DNA from: Mixophyes australis
Taxonomy: Eukaryota; Chordata; Amphibia; Anura; Limnodynastidae
Length of the DNA: 64,000 bases
Assembly (NCBI GenBank): GCA_036250195.1
Contig: JAVHZZ010000009.1
Location: 98,090,271-98,154,270, forward strand
Reading direction: 5' to 3'
Below the pieces are notes generated by a model that worked only from the letters and a program-made list of their open reading frames with translations, did not search any database and was not told the origin of the DNA. Below, piece after piece: positions 12,478-24,241 of this stretch (its first letter is position 1; every line of letters begins with the position of its first letter). A program made the position numbers and the translations under genes.

Positions 12478-13193
12478 TGTTAGGCTGCTGGTCTGTTAAC
12501 GAGCTTACAGAACTAGTTGGTGGAGGTCTTCACCTTTCCCTTAGAGCTTTATGCGCTCACAGGTACTCGGATGCCCCCAAGACTTACACTTAGTGTAAGT
12601 TTGTTATACAGAACCACAGCGGCAGGCCAGGAGGCTGAGTAGAAGGTAGCAGATGGTCAGAAGTTAGCCGAGGTCAAGGGTCACAAGCAAGGTAGAATAG
12701 TCAGATACCACGCCAAGGGTCAGGGTCACAGGCAAAACTGCGGAGTCCAGGATACAGGCCAAAGTGTCAGGGTCACAGGCAAGCAGGCAAGGTCCAAAGT
12801 ACAGGCAGAGGGTCACAACGGCAAATCAACAACACGGGGATCCAGAGCAGGTCAGCAACAGTGCAGACTGGACGCTATAACCGGCAGGGAGGCTAAGTAT
12901 TCCCTGTCCTAAATACTGGAACCAGTAAATCAGGGCTTTGCCCTGTAATCACACACGGGCCAGAACGAATTAAATAATGAAGCCTAATTAGCCCGCAGGC
13001 TGTAGCGCGCGCACCCGGCTGCTCTGAGTTTCCGGGAAGCGATAGTAGTAATTTTGACATCTGACTGTTGCACTGGCAACGGTCGGGACCAAGAAACAGG
13101 ATGTGACATCCCGGTCATCATGGAGATGGCCAGGGCATCAGAGCTAGAGGAAGTGAGTCGTGGCGGTGCCCGTGGCCGCCGCGGCTCCTGACA
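12478..13193 (-). mobile_element. solo LTR of a Ty3/gypsy-type element (716 bp)
   Basis: Ends are TGTTAGG and CTCCTGACA, with a perfect 5-bp target duplication GCATA on both sides (12473-12477 and 13194-13198). Read on the minus strand it starts TGTCAGGAGCCGCGGCGG, a GC-rich start I associate with frog gypsy LTRs. A TATTTAGG promoter-like box is followed by GTTATAGCGTCC. No internal sequence remains, as expected after LTR-LTR recombination. The element is sharply GC-richer than its flanks. Confidence 0.85.
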
Positions 13194-13384
13194 GCATATC
13201 AGATGGTTGAAAATTAGTCAGGATACTGTGTGCAATGCATACTGTGCTATGTGGGTCAAATTACTGTGTTTGGGACTGGCTTAAAATAGTGAATCAACTG
13301 CATCTGTGGACTGAATGGAGGCAATTGTCACTTGTGTAAAAACCACATACTGTAAATACACATACACATAAATAGAGCGCCGAA

Positions 13385-14345
13385 GGCCTGCGGCCTTTTC
13401 CCCTCTTACCATCTGTTAGTGCTGTGTGTGAGTGTGTGCTCAGAGCCTGGTCTCTTGGATATACTTATATCACCTTTCAGCAGCAAGCTGATGCTGAGCG
13501 CGCAGTGGATACAATGAACTTTGATGTCATAAAGGGCAAGCCTTTATGCATTATGTGGTCTCAGCGTGTCCCGTCTCTGCGAAAGAGTGGTGTTGGCAAT
13601 ATTTTATTTAAACCTTGACAAATCCATTGATCACAAAGCTTTGTATGATACATTCTCTGCTTTTGACAATATCCTTTCTTGTAAGGTCGTGTGTGATGAA
13701 AATGGAACAAAAGGCTATAGATTGGTACATTTTGAGACACAGAAAGCTGCAGAGAGGGCCATTGATAAACTGAACGGCATGCTCTTAAATGATTGCAAGC
13801 TGAACTTGGACCCAGAGCTAAAGAGTTCACCAATGTCTATGTCAAAAACTTTGGGGAAGGCATGAATGATGAACGGCTTAAGGAAATGTTTGGCAAATCG
13901 GACCTGCTCTTAGTGTTAAAGTTTTGACTGATGAAAGTGAGAAGTCTAAAGGATTTAGCTTTGCCAGCTCTGAGAGAAATGAGGATGTGCAAAATGCTGT
14001 GGATGATATGAACGGCAAGGTTATGAATGGCAAGACCATCTATGTAGGTCGAGCCCAGAAGAAGGTTGAAAGACAGACAAATGAAGCAGGACAGAATCAC
14101 CAGATATCAGGGTGTCAATCTCTATGTTAAAAACCTTGGCGATGGTATTAATGATGAAAGACTGCGTTTAAGTTAGACATATGCTGGGAGCCATTCAAAC
14201 TGCTGCTCCAAGACCAGCACAATGAGATCAGCGTTATCACAAATCCCACGTGTTGGGTCAGGACAGCGTGTTGCAAACACATCAACGCAGACGATTCTTG
14301 ATTTAATATAAATGTAAACATAAAACAAAAGCAAAAACAAAAAAC
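13385..14345 (+). pseudogene. PABPC-like processed pseudogene
   Basis: This is an intronless, broken copy of a cytoplasmic poly(A)-binding protein mRNA. The homology begins inside RRM1 ([18 protein letters not shown] near 13455). It passes through the linker [18 protein letters not shown] and RRM2 ([19 protein letters not shown]), then into RRM3 ([10 protein letters not shown] near 14050). Several frame changes interrupt it. After about 14175 the text jumps to the proline-rich linker (RVANTSTQT near 14270), so RRM4 is missing, as is the C-terminal MLLE domain. An A-rich tail (about 14313-14345) follows, consistent with LINE-mediated retrotransposition. It resembles PABPC1 more than the embryonic paralogue by eye. 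It is not expected to be functional. Confidence 0.9.
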
Positions 14346-15650
14346 ACATACTGCTTATAGTCACATGCTGCATGTTGTAATTAAAATAAATAAATTAATG
14401 AGCAGCATGTCCTCTCTTTCTCCTCAAAAAGCCCCAGGTCTAGACAGCCTGGATTAGTTTCCACTATAAAAAGGAGACCACAAGCATGGGGTCCTTTTCT
14501 GTTACTCAGCGAGCTTGCTTTTCTAGCTCACATAGCTCACAGCTTGTTCCCTCGGCTCTGGCATATGTGTGTGTAGTTTACATTCAGGGGGAGATTCATA
14601 CATTCAATGTCAGCTGTACTCGCATGCCATTTATCTGTCTAGAATGCCCGAAAAGATATTCAATGATGGAACCTGCAACGTTCAACGCAACTGAAAAAAG
14701 GGTTCGATGCTAATTTTAATCAAAAATTTATTAAATCAAGCTCTATTTTCATTCACAACAAGCATCACAGGTTTTGTAATTGAATAGCTATCCCAACATT
14801 AGGTGCTATCCAAGATGCAGTGTGTTCCGAATGCAAATTTCTGTTCTTTTGGTTCATTTTAGTATTTGATGTCCCATCTACTGTAATACAGGTTTATTGA
14901 ATATTAGGCTGGTTTTGGCTCAACAAAAAACTTTAATAAACAATGAAAGTATTTTGGATTCTATGTTCATATTGCATCACCATAGGCTGCGTCTGTGTAC
15001 CATGCAGTAGATTTAGTCATCCAAATGTCCAGTAGAGGTGACACGCTAATTTACAGTAGACATACCAGGTAAAGAGTGGCACAAGTTAAGTGTCAGTTTC
15101 TTTGAAAACATCATAGACCTTTATAGGCCAATGATCTGCAATTTGGGCTATCGCTCCTGTCACAAATAGAACTTTTTTCTGGCAGGTTTTCTTGCAATTT
15201 GATAATCTGCTACATAAATCTCACAATTTATATTCATATCATTTTAAAAATCAAGACAGCGATGTGTAATGTGGTGCATTTTCATGTGGTTTTCCAGCTG
15301 TTTGGCCTTTGATAAATTGATTAAAACTATCTCTGGCAAGTAGGTAACTGTGGCTACAAACTGAGACCAAACTCAGCTAGTGTCATCTGATCTGTTGCCT
15401 TTACAATATGGGTACACATGCATCAGTGAACATCATGTAAACATCCTCTATTTTCCCTGATTGAGATCCCCTCTTCTGAAACTGCTGACAACTTGTATTT
15501 TCTGGGGATTAGAACAAAGAGAGGGATCATCTATGCAATAATGTGTTTATTAAATAATGTGAATCATCAAGAAGTAAACGTGTTTTTAGGAATAAATGTC
15601 AGAAAAACATATAGGAAAATTCCACATTGACACATGTAAAATAAATAATT
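14346..15650. other. no gene; isolated TATA-like box
   Basis: CTATAAAAAGGAG at about 14464 resembles a promoter TATA box. No open frame or LTR ends were found around it. Confidence 0.35.
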
Positions 15651-15775
15651 AAGTGAATCAAAATAGTTCCATAAAATCTTTATATCCCTCCTGTGTCATA
15701 TATCCTGAAAGGATTGGTATCTTAATGTCCCCCCTAGGTGTTATGCTTATATCATCAGGCAGACAACAATCAACT

Positions 15776-16010
15776 TCAATAAAGGATCTTTACATTCTTT
15801 CTTTTATCCTCTTTCTTCTTATATTGATAAATCAACCACATCTCTATATTATATAACCAGATGGTCTCCCAACCAAGTATTGACCAGACACAATCCTGCT
15901 TAGGTTCCAAGATCAGTCAAGATTAGACTTAGTCAGGGTAATGTGGTTAACTCCAATCAAGGGTCTTTACATTCTTTTTTTTCTTGTATCATCTTTCTTC
16001 TTACTCCCAA
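15776..16010 (-). pseudogene. 5S rRNA-derived repeat segment
   Basis: On the minus strand, 15946-15855 aligns with most of a vertebrate 5S rRNA gene. Recognisable blocks (written on the plus strand) are GGTCTCCCAACCAAGTATT, CCTGCTTAGGTTCCAAGATC and CAGGGTAATGTGG, which cover the internal promoter region. About three quarters of positions match by eye. It is flanked on both sides by copies of a 'ggtctttacattcttt' block spaced 177 bp apart (15784 and 15961). The unit therefore looks like part of a tandem 5S-plus-spacer repeat rather than a lone retrocopy. Not a functional 5S gene: the ends and several conserved bases are changed. Confidence 0.75.
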
Positions 16011-16162
16011 ATATTCATTCATGGGATAGGAGACAGAAGAGAACAAAGGCTGAATGTAGGCGGATTACACTTTTAAGATCTGAATCTCTCCTTTCAGCCT
16101 CATGTAACAAAAGAATACAATATTTTCTAGATCCAACCTTGCTTGTAAAGTGGCTTCAGGCT

Positions 16163-16226
16163 ATTGGTGATCAGAAGGCAGTTCAATATATATTAAACTA
16201 TATTGAACTGCCTTCTGATCACCAAT
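16163..16226. repeat. perfect 64-bp palindrome
   Basis: Arms of 28 bp (ATTGGTGATCAGAAGGCAGT onwards) are exactly inverted around an 8-bp loop TATTAAAC. Confidence 0.95.
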
Positions 16227-16280
16227 GTATAGCTAGCCTAATTTGAATGGCAAAAGGGGCTGTATGCTCCTTGGCAATAA

Positions 16281-16400
16281 GTGCTGTCAACCATGAGAGA
16301 ACATTGTTAATTGGATAGATGCACTGCCAATCACAAGGGAGCATTGATAATTGGAGAGATGTGCTGTCAATCATGAGATACTGCAGTTGATTGGACTGGA
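16281..16400. repeat. ~41-bp tandem repeat, about 3 copies
   Basis: The GTGCTGTCAA…AATTGGA unit repeats three times with moderate divergence. Confidence 0.7.
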
Positions 16401-16769
16401 GACTATTTATAAAGAGTTATACATCGACATTTAGTTACCAGTATAAACCTATATTGACAGGCATATATAAGTGAAACCACTCATCAATTATTAGTGGTTC
16501 TAAGCTGTGAATTCAAAAGGTTATAATCAGTCAGAGAATGCTTAATTCATACATATAATAGTAGACTTTAGTAGGGCAGACTGTGAAAGCAACTGTTTAA
16601 AAAGCAGCTGCATTTTGAAGATAATTATATTGTTATGTCTCCAATTTGAAACAAGATTTAGCAACAAATCATAAGTTTATGTACGCCACGGTTATAACTA
16701 CTTAAAAACTGCCTGTTTGAACTATCAGATATTTTGGATGATATTATGAGAATAGTGTTTCTAGGACCA

Positions 16770-17700
16770 GAAACATTGAACAGTGAAGAATACACTATGT
16801 ATTAAACTGCAGATTTACAATAAAGTGTGAATCTTATAATATGTGACACTCTAATAAACTAAAGGAATATGAAAAGTTAAATCCTTACATGTTGGTGTAA
16901 CGCACCTGATATTGCAGGAGCAAGGAAATAGATTTGTCTGCAGGGAATGAACTTTGAATTCACTAAGGAAAAACACCTCAATTAGATATCGAACTGCTTT
17001 ATTTCTCTGTTATAAGAAAGACTATAAGTGGGGACAGTATGGTTATTGTAATGACTAATATTTCATTGTCTCACACACTGAAATATTTTATTGGGAAACA
17101 TTGAAGTGTGCTCCTATAATCAATACACACTAGTATGTATTTATTTATTTATATTGTGGAATTAAAGAAGTTTAGGAATAGAAACATTGAACCGCGAACA
17201 ATACACTATGTATTAAGGTGCAGGTTCACAATAAAGTGTGAACCTTTAAATATGCAACACACTGATATACTAATAGTAGTGTGGAAAGCAGATTCTTTAT
17301 AAGGTGGTGTGACACACCTGATATTGAAGGATTCAATTGATAGATTTGTCTGCAGTAAGTTCACACAAGAGGCACATATGAATTAGATGTCATACTGACT
17401 TATTTGATATAAGGATTGAATAAAGTGGGGGACATTATGGTTATTGTAATGACTGATAATTCATAACACCACACACACTGCTAAAAAAAAACCTGTATGT
17501 AATGGATGCACACACTGATTAAAACATTTTAAAATTAAATAAAATAGGAAACAATGTAATCAGAAGCTGGCATGATACACCTCACACTGTGGAATCTAAT
17601 GATTCCACCTGGTTATGATGAATAGACCCTGAATTTATTCAGTATACTTGAATCATTTACATTGCTGGGTCATTTTTCTGGTACTAGAAAGAGACGGTTT
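16770..17700. repeat. ~411-bp tandem duplication
   Basis: ACACTATGTATTAA at 16792 recurs 411 bp later. Further landmarks are GACACACCTGATATTG (CGCACCTGATATTG in copy 1), TAGATTTGTCTGCAG and TATGGTTATTGTAATGACT. A third, weaker copy is suggested near 17570 (GATACACCTCACACTGTGG). No coding content. Confidence 0.75.
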
Positions 17701-19292
17701 ACTGCAATAAGTTTGGTTCCAGAAATATATGAATAAACAAATGGACTCACATAAAACTCACATAAAATATGAGAACATTTTCTTAAACATTTTGAGGTTT
17801 AACGAAGGGAGCACTCACTTTCTCTTACATTTAATTTTTAATCATATTTTTATCACTATTTTTTTTTTTGCATGTATAACACTATATTTAAATCAATGAA
17901 AAGTTTCACATGAGAAAATGTATTGGGGATTTGTGAGATATAGAATATTGATAATTTAATTCATAATAAAATATGGAATGTTAATATTGAATCAGTGTGC
18001 TTGCATATCTGAATTTTCTTCTTTTTCCTGTATATGTTCTGGAGAGCACCGCCCTCACAATTTAAACTATAGGTTTGAGAGTATTCCAATAATAAATAGT
18101 GTAATTATTCTGGGGCAGTATTCCTTACTTGTGCAGGTATATTTTTCTGGTTTTTGTATGTGAATATATTTTCTGTGGACACCAGATGGTGAATGTGACT
18201 GTAGAATGTTTTAAGGTGCTGTCTTTCCTGCAGATACCATAAATAACATCTACTAAAGGTCCATTAAAAAGCAGAAAACCTGTGGCTCCCCATATGCATA
18301 TGCTGTCTTGTGATATAATGCTCCTATTTTTACGCCACTGTGCCAGTTTATATGGAAAGTGCAAGCTCAGCACTTTAAGGTAGCGACAAAAGAGGGGGTG
18401 CTAAAGTTAGCCCCTTCTACTTTAAATAACTTATTGGATAGCTAAATATGAGCTTCGTATAGGTATACACCTTGTGTGATACCCCAAACCCTGAGTACCC
18501 TGAGGTGTATCTATATGTAAATATGTGTGTACTCATGCCTATATTCATGTACCTGCCTGTTTAGATGTGGTTACAATTGTTAATTGTTATAAGTGTTTAT
18601 AAAGATTGAAAAAAAAAAAATCTTGAAGGAGAAGTGACAGTTGGGAGTGGTTGGTGGTTGCCAGGGGTGACAGGGAGAGAGGAGTGTGATACTCAGGACC
18701 ATAGTTGCCAATTCCGCTTATAACAAGCGGAATTGGGCTTGTTTTATTTTTAAGTTGTGTTTTTTTTCTGCTTGCCGCGGATTGCGGGTTTTTGGGCTTT
18801 ACAAGCTCAGCACTTTTTTTTTTCTTTTAAAAAAAAGCTTTATTGCCTTGTTGAGTGTACGAACGATTCAGTGTTGGACACTGCTGGCCTCTTCTTAAGT
18901 GGGTGTGACCTCAGCTGTTGGCAGGTGTGTGTTATCAGGAGCTCTCAGTTGAAGGATTAGGAAACAGTAGAACTAGGAAGAGTTGAGAAAAGCCTGGGGA
19001 TTTAAGAACATGTGAAATGCAGATCTCCATGTGTGGTTTATAACCAGGGGGATTCAAAATAGAGAAAGGAGTCACTTGTGTCAGTACATCTGTCTGTAGT
19101 ATGTATCTTGTACCGAATATTCTCTCTGTATACTGTATATTATATTTATATGTGTTCTGTCTGTATATAGAATATTAGTATTAGTATCACTGAGCCTGGC
19201 AGATGTAGGGCACAGTCGGGACCACTCAAGGATTTAAGATGTGACCTCGTTTAAGGGTTAACGTATTAACACATTAATTGCCTAAGGTGAAA
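17701..19292. other. anonymous sequence
   Basis: A 'ggcttgtttt…ttgccaa' type segment at 18705-18800 has a relative at 20730-20825, so a short dispersed repeat is likely. Otherwise unrecognised. Confidence 0.4.
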
Positions 19293-20380
19293 GATGTCTT
19301 CTCGCCAACTCAAACTCAATCTTTCAAAAACTGAATTAATAATATTCCCACCCAATAACAGTAGCTTGCTGCCTGACATTTCAATTTCTGTTGATAACAT
19401 GACCATAAATCCCACCCCGCAAGCTCGTTGCCTAGGTGTAATCCTTGATTCACAACTGTCATTTATTCCCCACATCAACTCTATATCTAAATCATGTTAC
19501 ATACACCTAAAGAACATTTCCAGAATACGCACATATCTGACACAAGACACTGCAAAAACATTAATTCATGCACTCATCATCTCCCGCATCGACTATTGCA
19601 ATTCCCTCCTTACTGGTCTTCCCAAAGTCAGACTTGAACCCCTACAATCTATTTTGCATGCAGCGGCTAGATTGCTTTTCCTTACTAACCGTTTTTCCTC
19701 TGCTGAGCCACTCTGTCAGTCTCTACATTGGCTGCCTGTATTTCAAGAATCCAATATAAAATTCTTCTACCAACATACAAGGCCATCAACAAAATTGCAC
19801 CGACATACATTTCCTCACTGGTCTCGAAATATCTCCCCACTCGACTCCTCCGTTCTGCACAAGATCTACGTCTCTCCTCCACTCTCATCACATCCTCCCA
19901 TTCTCGGTTACAGGATTTTTTCCGGGCTGCACCCATGTTGTGGAATTCCCTCCCTCGCACAGTAAGACTTTCCTCTAGTCTTCAAACCTTCAAGCGTTCA
20001 CTGAAAACCCACCTCTTCAGACAAGGTTATGATATTCCTCAACCACCATCTTAATTTCCCTAGATTACCCTATTACCATCCTCTTTACAGCTAATGCAAG
20101 ACAACAACCCCCTGACCAACACTGCAACACACACAGCCCACTCAATACTTTTACCTTTGCGTTCTAGCTGGTCCATTGTGCAATATGATGTAGCACATGC
20201 CCTTTTTTTTCTAACTCCCATTGTCCTATAGATTGTAAGCTTGCGAGCAGGGTTCTCTTACCTCTCTGTCTGTATGTATTACCCAGTATTGTTTTTCTCA
20301 ATGTTTTATCAATGTTTGTTCCCAATTGTAAAGCGCTACGGAATTTGCTGGCGCTATATAAATAAATGTTGATGATGATG
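19293..20380 (+). mobile_element. 5'-truncated L2 (CR1-L2 group) LINE
   Basis: The insertion carries the C-terminal part of an L2 reverse transcriptase. Recognisable text is LKLNLSKTELIIF, then RCLGVILDSQLSF and IDYCNSLLTGLP. After a frameshift near 19745 come YKAINKIAPTYISSLVSKY and TFKRSLKTHLFRQGYD. The catalytic YxDD part is lost by 5' truncation. The 3' end is the classic TTGTAAAGCGCTACGGAATT…GCGCTATATAAATAA followed by a (GAT)n tail. A 9-bp direct repeat AAGGTGAAA at 19284-19292 and 20381-20389 fits a target duplication. The copy is dead, but a related 3' tail is used by the SINE at 40865-41207. Confidence 0.9.
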
Positions 20381-20389
20381 AAGGTGAAA

Positions 20390-21116
20390 CTGCATGTCCT
20401 CTGACTGCATGGAAACCGAGTATTATTCTAATTACATTCACTTTTAATCTTGTATTTGTCCCTGACTGGTCCCCATTCATAGTAGATGAATAAAGTATTG
20501 GAATTATTAACTCATTAAATGCATTTTAATAGCAGTGAGAACACAATTGGTCAATGTATTACTGTACCAGATGCTGTATGAAACATGGTATAGTATTTTA
20601 TTTGTATTTTATCCAATGTTCTATTGAGGAAACATTGAAGACAGATTGTAGAAATCTTTATATGTATTTATTTAATAATGAACAATAAACATTGTGGTTT
20701 TCAGTACACTAACACCCCTGTCCCCTGTAAGTTGGGCTTTTTGGGGCTTTTTAGGATTGGTTTGGGCTTGTTTTGGGCTTGTTTTTCACTTGGCGGTTGC
20801 TTATTTTTAATTTCAGACTTGGCAACCCTGCTCAGGACCGCTGAGAGAGATCCCTGTGTCTGGATAGACTGAGAGAGAAAAATAGGGACAGAATAAAAAT
20901 CGGACAAAGTGAATTATAAGCAGACTAAAAGTGAAAAAAGTATAAGAAGAGAAGAAGTGAGCAAAAGAGAAGTGTGAGTAAAAAGTAAAGTGCTGAAAAT
21001 AAACAAGCAGTACAGAGATCTGTGAAATCACACTAAACAGAGACTGAGCTATGTACTGAGGACAGTGTGAGAGGAGAGAGATAAGTTGGAGTTGTACAAG
21101 TTATATATTAATGTTA

Positions 21117-21121
<5 letters not shown>
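20390..21121. other. anonymous sequence
   Basis: Purine-rich from 20850 to 21080. No gene recognised. Confidence 0.4.

Positions 21122-21158
<37 letters not shown>
21122..21158. repeat. (AT)n(GT)n microsatellite
   Basis: An alternating AT run continues into GT repeats. Confidence 0.95.
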
Positions 21159-21228
21159 AAGATTTATAATTTATTCTGGTAGAAACATCTATAGACATAG
21201 AATTCCAATAAGATATCAGTGTTATTAG

Positions 21229-22470
21229 TAAGGGTGTGCACCGGCCACTTTTGGTGTTTTGGGTTCTGATTAGCCTGAGGTTTTGGGTTCTGATTTATTT
21301 TGCCAAAACACCCCACGAAAGGTTTTGGTTCTGATTTTGGGTTTTGGGTTCTGATTTTTTTTTTAAAAAAGCATAAAAAGTGCTAAAATCCATATTTTTA
21401 TTTTTTTTTCGCTCCTACACTATTATTAACCTCAATAACATTCATTTCCACTAATTTCCAGTCTATTCTGAACACCTCACACCTCACAATATTGTTTTTA
21501 GTCCAAAAGGTTTCCCCGAGGTAGCTTGATGTCTAAGCTAAGCGACACAAGTGGGCGGCACAAACACGTGGCCCATCGTAGGTAGCTGTGTAGGCTTGAA
21601 TGGCCTTTTGCTGCTCCTCCATCCTCTGTAGCATATAGAGGGTGGAGGTCAGGCGCGTCACTACTTCTTGTTTTAGTTGATGGCAGGGCAGGTTCATGCT
21701 TTTTTTGATGTAGCAGGAACAGTGAACATAGTTTAATATCTGATACTAATATTTCTGGACTGCAAGAACAGAGAACGTATTTTAATTTAGCAGTACTAAT
21801 ATTTCTAGACTGCAAGAACAGTGAACATAGGTATTGCAGTACTAATATTTCTGGACTGCAAGAATATATTGCTCTAGAATTTTTTTTATACTTTTTAAAT
21901 TATTTTTTTATATTTTTTTTTAATTATTTTTGTATAATTCTTTTATTTATTTTTTACATTTTTTTTTTTATGATTTGTTAATTATAGAATTACTATGGAC
22001 TTATCATAACAAAGCACAGGACAAAAGCACCACTGGACTCAGCAGGACAGACACTGGCCAAAGCACCACTGGACTCAGCAGGACAGAGCACAGGACAAAA
22101 GCACCACTGGACTCAGCAGGACAGTGCACAGGACAAAAGCACCACTGGACTCAGCAGGACAGAGCACTGGCCAAAGCACCACTGGACTCAGCAGGACAGA
22201 GCACAGGACAAAAGAATAAAGCACCACTGGACTGATCACACAGGAGCAGGAGCACCACTACCCTACAACCTCCCTCTTCCCTGATCACAGCCCAAATGAA
22301 GATGGCGGCCGCAAGCGGCGAATTTATGACATCCGAGTCTCGCGAGATCCGACGCGAGACTTGGATGTCATAGCCTCGTTTCGGATTTTTTTCCCCGGGC
22401 GGAAGTACTCGTTGGATCCGCATTGTTCGGGTGGGCTCGGATTAGCGGAATCCGAGCCCGCTCATCCTTA
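21229..22470 (-). mobile_element. non-autonomous hAT element (1242 bp)
   Basis: A perfect 8-bp target duplication GTTATTAG (21221-21228 and 22471-22478) flanks the element. Its left end TAAGGGTGTGCACCGG matches the inverted right end of the complete hAT at 42616-49512, and its right end GAGCCCGCTCATCCTTA matches the inverted left end. It is therefore a minus-strand, internally deleted relative. It retains the 3'-terminal region (for example TATTATTAACCTCAATAACA), a roughly 190-bp scrap of transposase (about 21530-21720, antisense), and about six 37-38-bp repeats (22020-22250, GCACCACTGGACTCAGCAGG) matching the larger element's 5' leader. It encodes no protein and would need a transposase in trans. 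Confidence 0.93.
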
Positions 22471-22478
22471 GTTATTAG

Positions 22479-23767
22479 TATGGCGAATTTAAAGGTTTGT
22501 CAATTGTAAATAGTTTTAAAGTGATAAGATATTGTTTAAAGATAATTGTGTGCTCCTAAAATAAATATCAGAAAACTTCTTAATAATAAAAGGAAATTAG
22601 TTCAGAATTCACTTGTGTCATTTTAAATCTATCTGGATAAATCTCCTTACCTCTCTGGTGCATAGAAAATCTGAAGTGTTGAAACCAGAAAGAGAACTAG
22701 CTAATACTGGTAAGATGCAATTTTAATGTAATACTCTAAATAACACCACACGGGGTATTACACTTGTACTGCACCCACATGCAAAAGAAATATTTCATGT
22801 CTCACCAAATGGGTATTGAAAAGAGCTTCAGGGAATGGAGGCTGAACAATTTAGGTGACATTTCTTGGGTAGCTACCTTCAACCACGATTCAGCCTATAC
22901 TTTCAAATTAATGGTACATTTTATGCAGGACTGTACATTTTGTGGCTCAATTATATCAATAGAACAAAACATTAAAATGTCTCAATGTGACACAACAAAT
23001 TAAGGTGTGGTGTTCTTTTACTCGTTTGATGCGTTTTAACTGTTTTTAATGGTGAACCTCGAACATAAACAGTGGACTTTGGACATAGTCATGTTCACAG
23101 TAATACTTTTTAATTATTATTTTTTAAATTTATTTTTATTAAAGTATTGTGCAATATTATAACAATATTAAGATAACACAACTGAATTTTTAAATTTGTC
23201 TTAACAATTCAATTAAGTTTTTTCAAGAAGTAATATATGGACATTTTGAGCTTCTGTAGTTAGTACTAGAACTACCAGCAGCAGAGAAAAATGCTGGCTC
23301 TCTATAGAAGAGGTTTCCTTTACTTAACTGTTCCTTTTGCCAAGGCAACGGATTATCTCATTGTATGTGTACTGACAGGTATTCCTAGGAATTCCAAATG
23401 TCTGCAGCAAGTTAAAAATATATTAGAAGTTATTATAACAAAATTAATTGAGCCATCTGCTATAAGGGCTCTATGTAGGTTTTTACCATGTAACATTTCC
23501 ACTGTAATGTTATAAAGAGATCAATTTTATTTACATTTTGCATCTCATGTACACAATTGATGACAAATGTAATAAAAGAAGTGCAGTATTCTCAGAATTA
23601 ATTCCCAATAATCCTGTTAAATCATGTGTGAAAGGAGCCCAAATTTGAGAAAGCATATACACTATAAAAGATTTCCAACAGGGAAAATGTGATTGTTCTG
23701 GAGACAATGGAATCGTCTGTAAAAAAAAAAAGCTAGAACTAGTTATCATTTACTTAATACATTCTAC
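22479..23767. other. no recognised feature
   Basis: AT-rich anonymous DNA; short open frames without domains. Confidence 0.5.
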
Positions 23768-23847
23768 AAAATCACAGCTAGAATCTGATTAGTTGCTATA
23801 GGCAACATCTCTACTTTTTCAAACCTGCAGTTTGATAAATTTACCCC
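23768..23847. mobile_element. MITE family A, right half only
   Basis: TAGAATCTGATTAGTTGCTA through AAATTTACCCC matches the right arm of the 1217-1390 element. The left arm is missing. Confidence 0.75.
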
Positions 23848-23853
23848 GTAGCG

Positions 23854-24241
23854 TTGAATAAAATAGAAAGCTCCAATCTCTGCCACCATACCGGACCTAC
23901 AAAAATCATGTCAACTGGCATATCCAATACGTTCATCGACCAACTAAACCAGGAACACCTCCCTAAATGCACACCCCCCTTGCCATAAAGTTCATTAGAA
24001 TATCTCATCCTGCTAAACAAAACCAACTTTTTTCATTTTTCTTTTTTATTTTAGGATTATTTTTTTAAAATGCTCTGTTACCCAGACCTATTCACATTCT
24101 TCCCGACTCCACGCAGAAATTAATCCGACACATACTCAATGCAGTGAACTGTCTTATAGCAGCCCTCTGAAAAATGTTGCCACGCCCGCAATATCCAACA
24201 CTATCCAAAATACATGGTCAACATATCGTATGGAGAGTATA
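23854..24241 (+). pseudogene. L1-type LINE ORF2 C-terminal remnant
   Basis: With frame changes, the text reads as the extreme C-terminal region of an L1 ORF2. The clearest part is near 24113-24180 (LIRHILNAVNCLIAAL, then a stop where tryptophan is expected). The same region continues after the insertion at 25687. This domain lies downstream of the reverse transcriptase. L1 assignment rests on this weak motif plus the typical A-rich 3' end and is moderately secure. Confidence 0.55.

Noticed and set aside
14464..14480. TATAAAAAGG as a gene promoter
   Set aside because: No open frame, LTR ends or initiator context downstream; a lone TATA match is common in AT-rich DNA.
15855..15946. A functional 5S rRNA gene
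   Set aside because: Only part aligns, with many substitutions, and both ends are missing or changed.
20850..21120. Retroviral leader or LTR in the purine-rich stretch
   Set aside because: No TG…CA ends, primer-binding site or paired LTR could be found.
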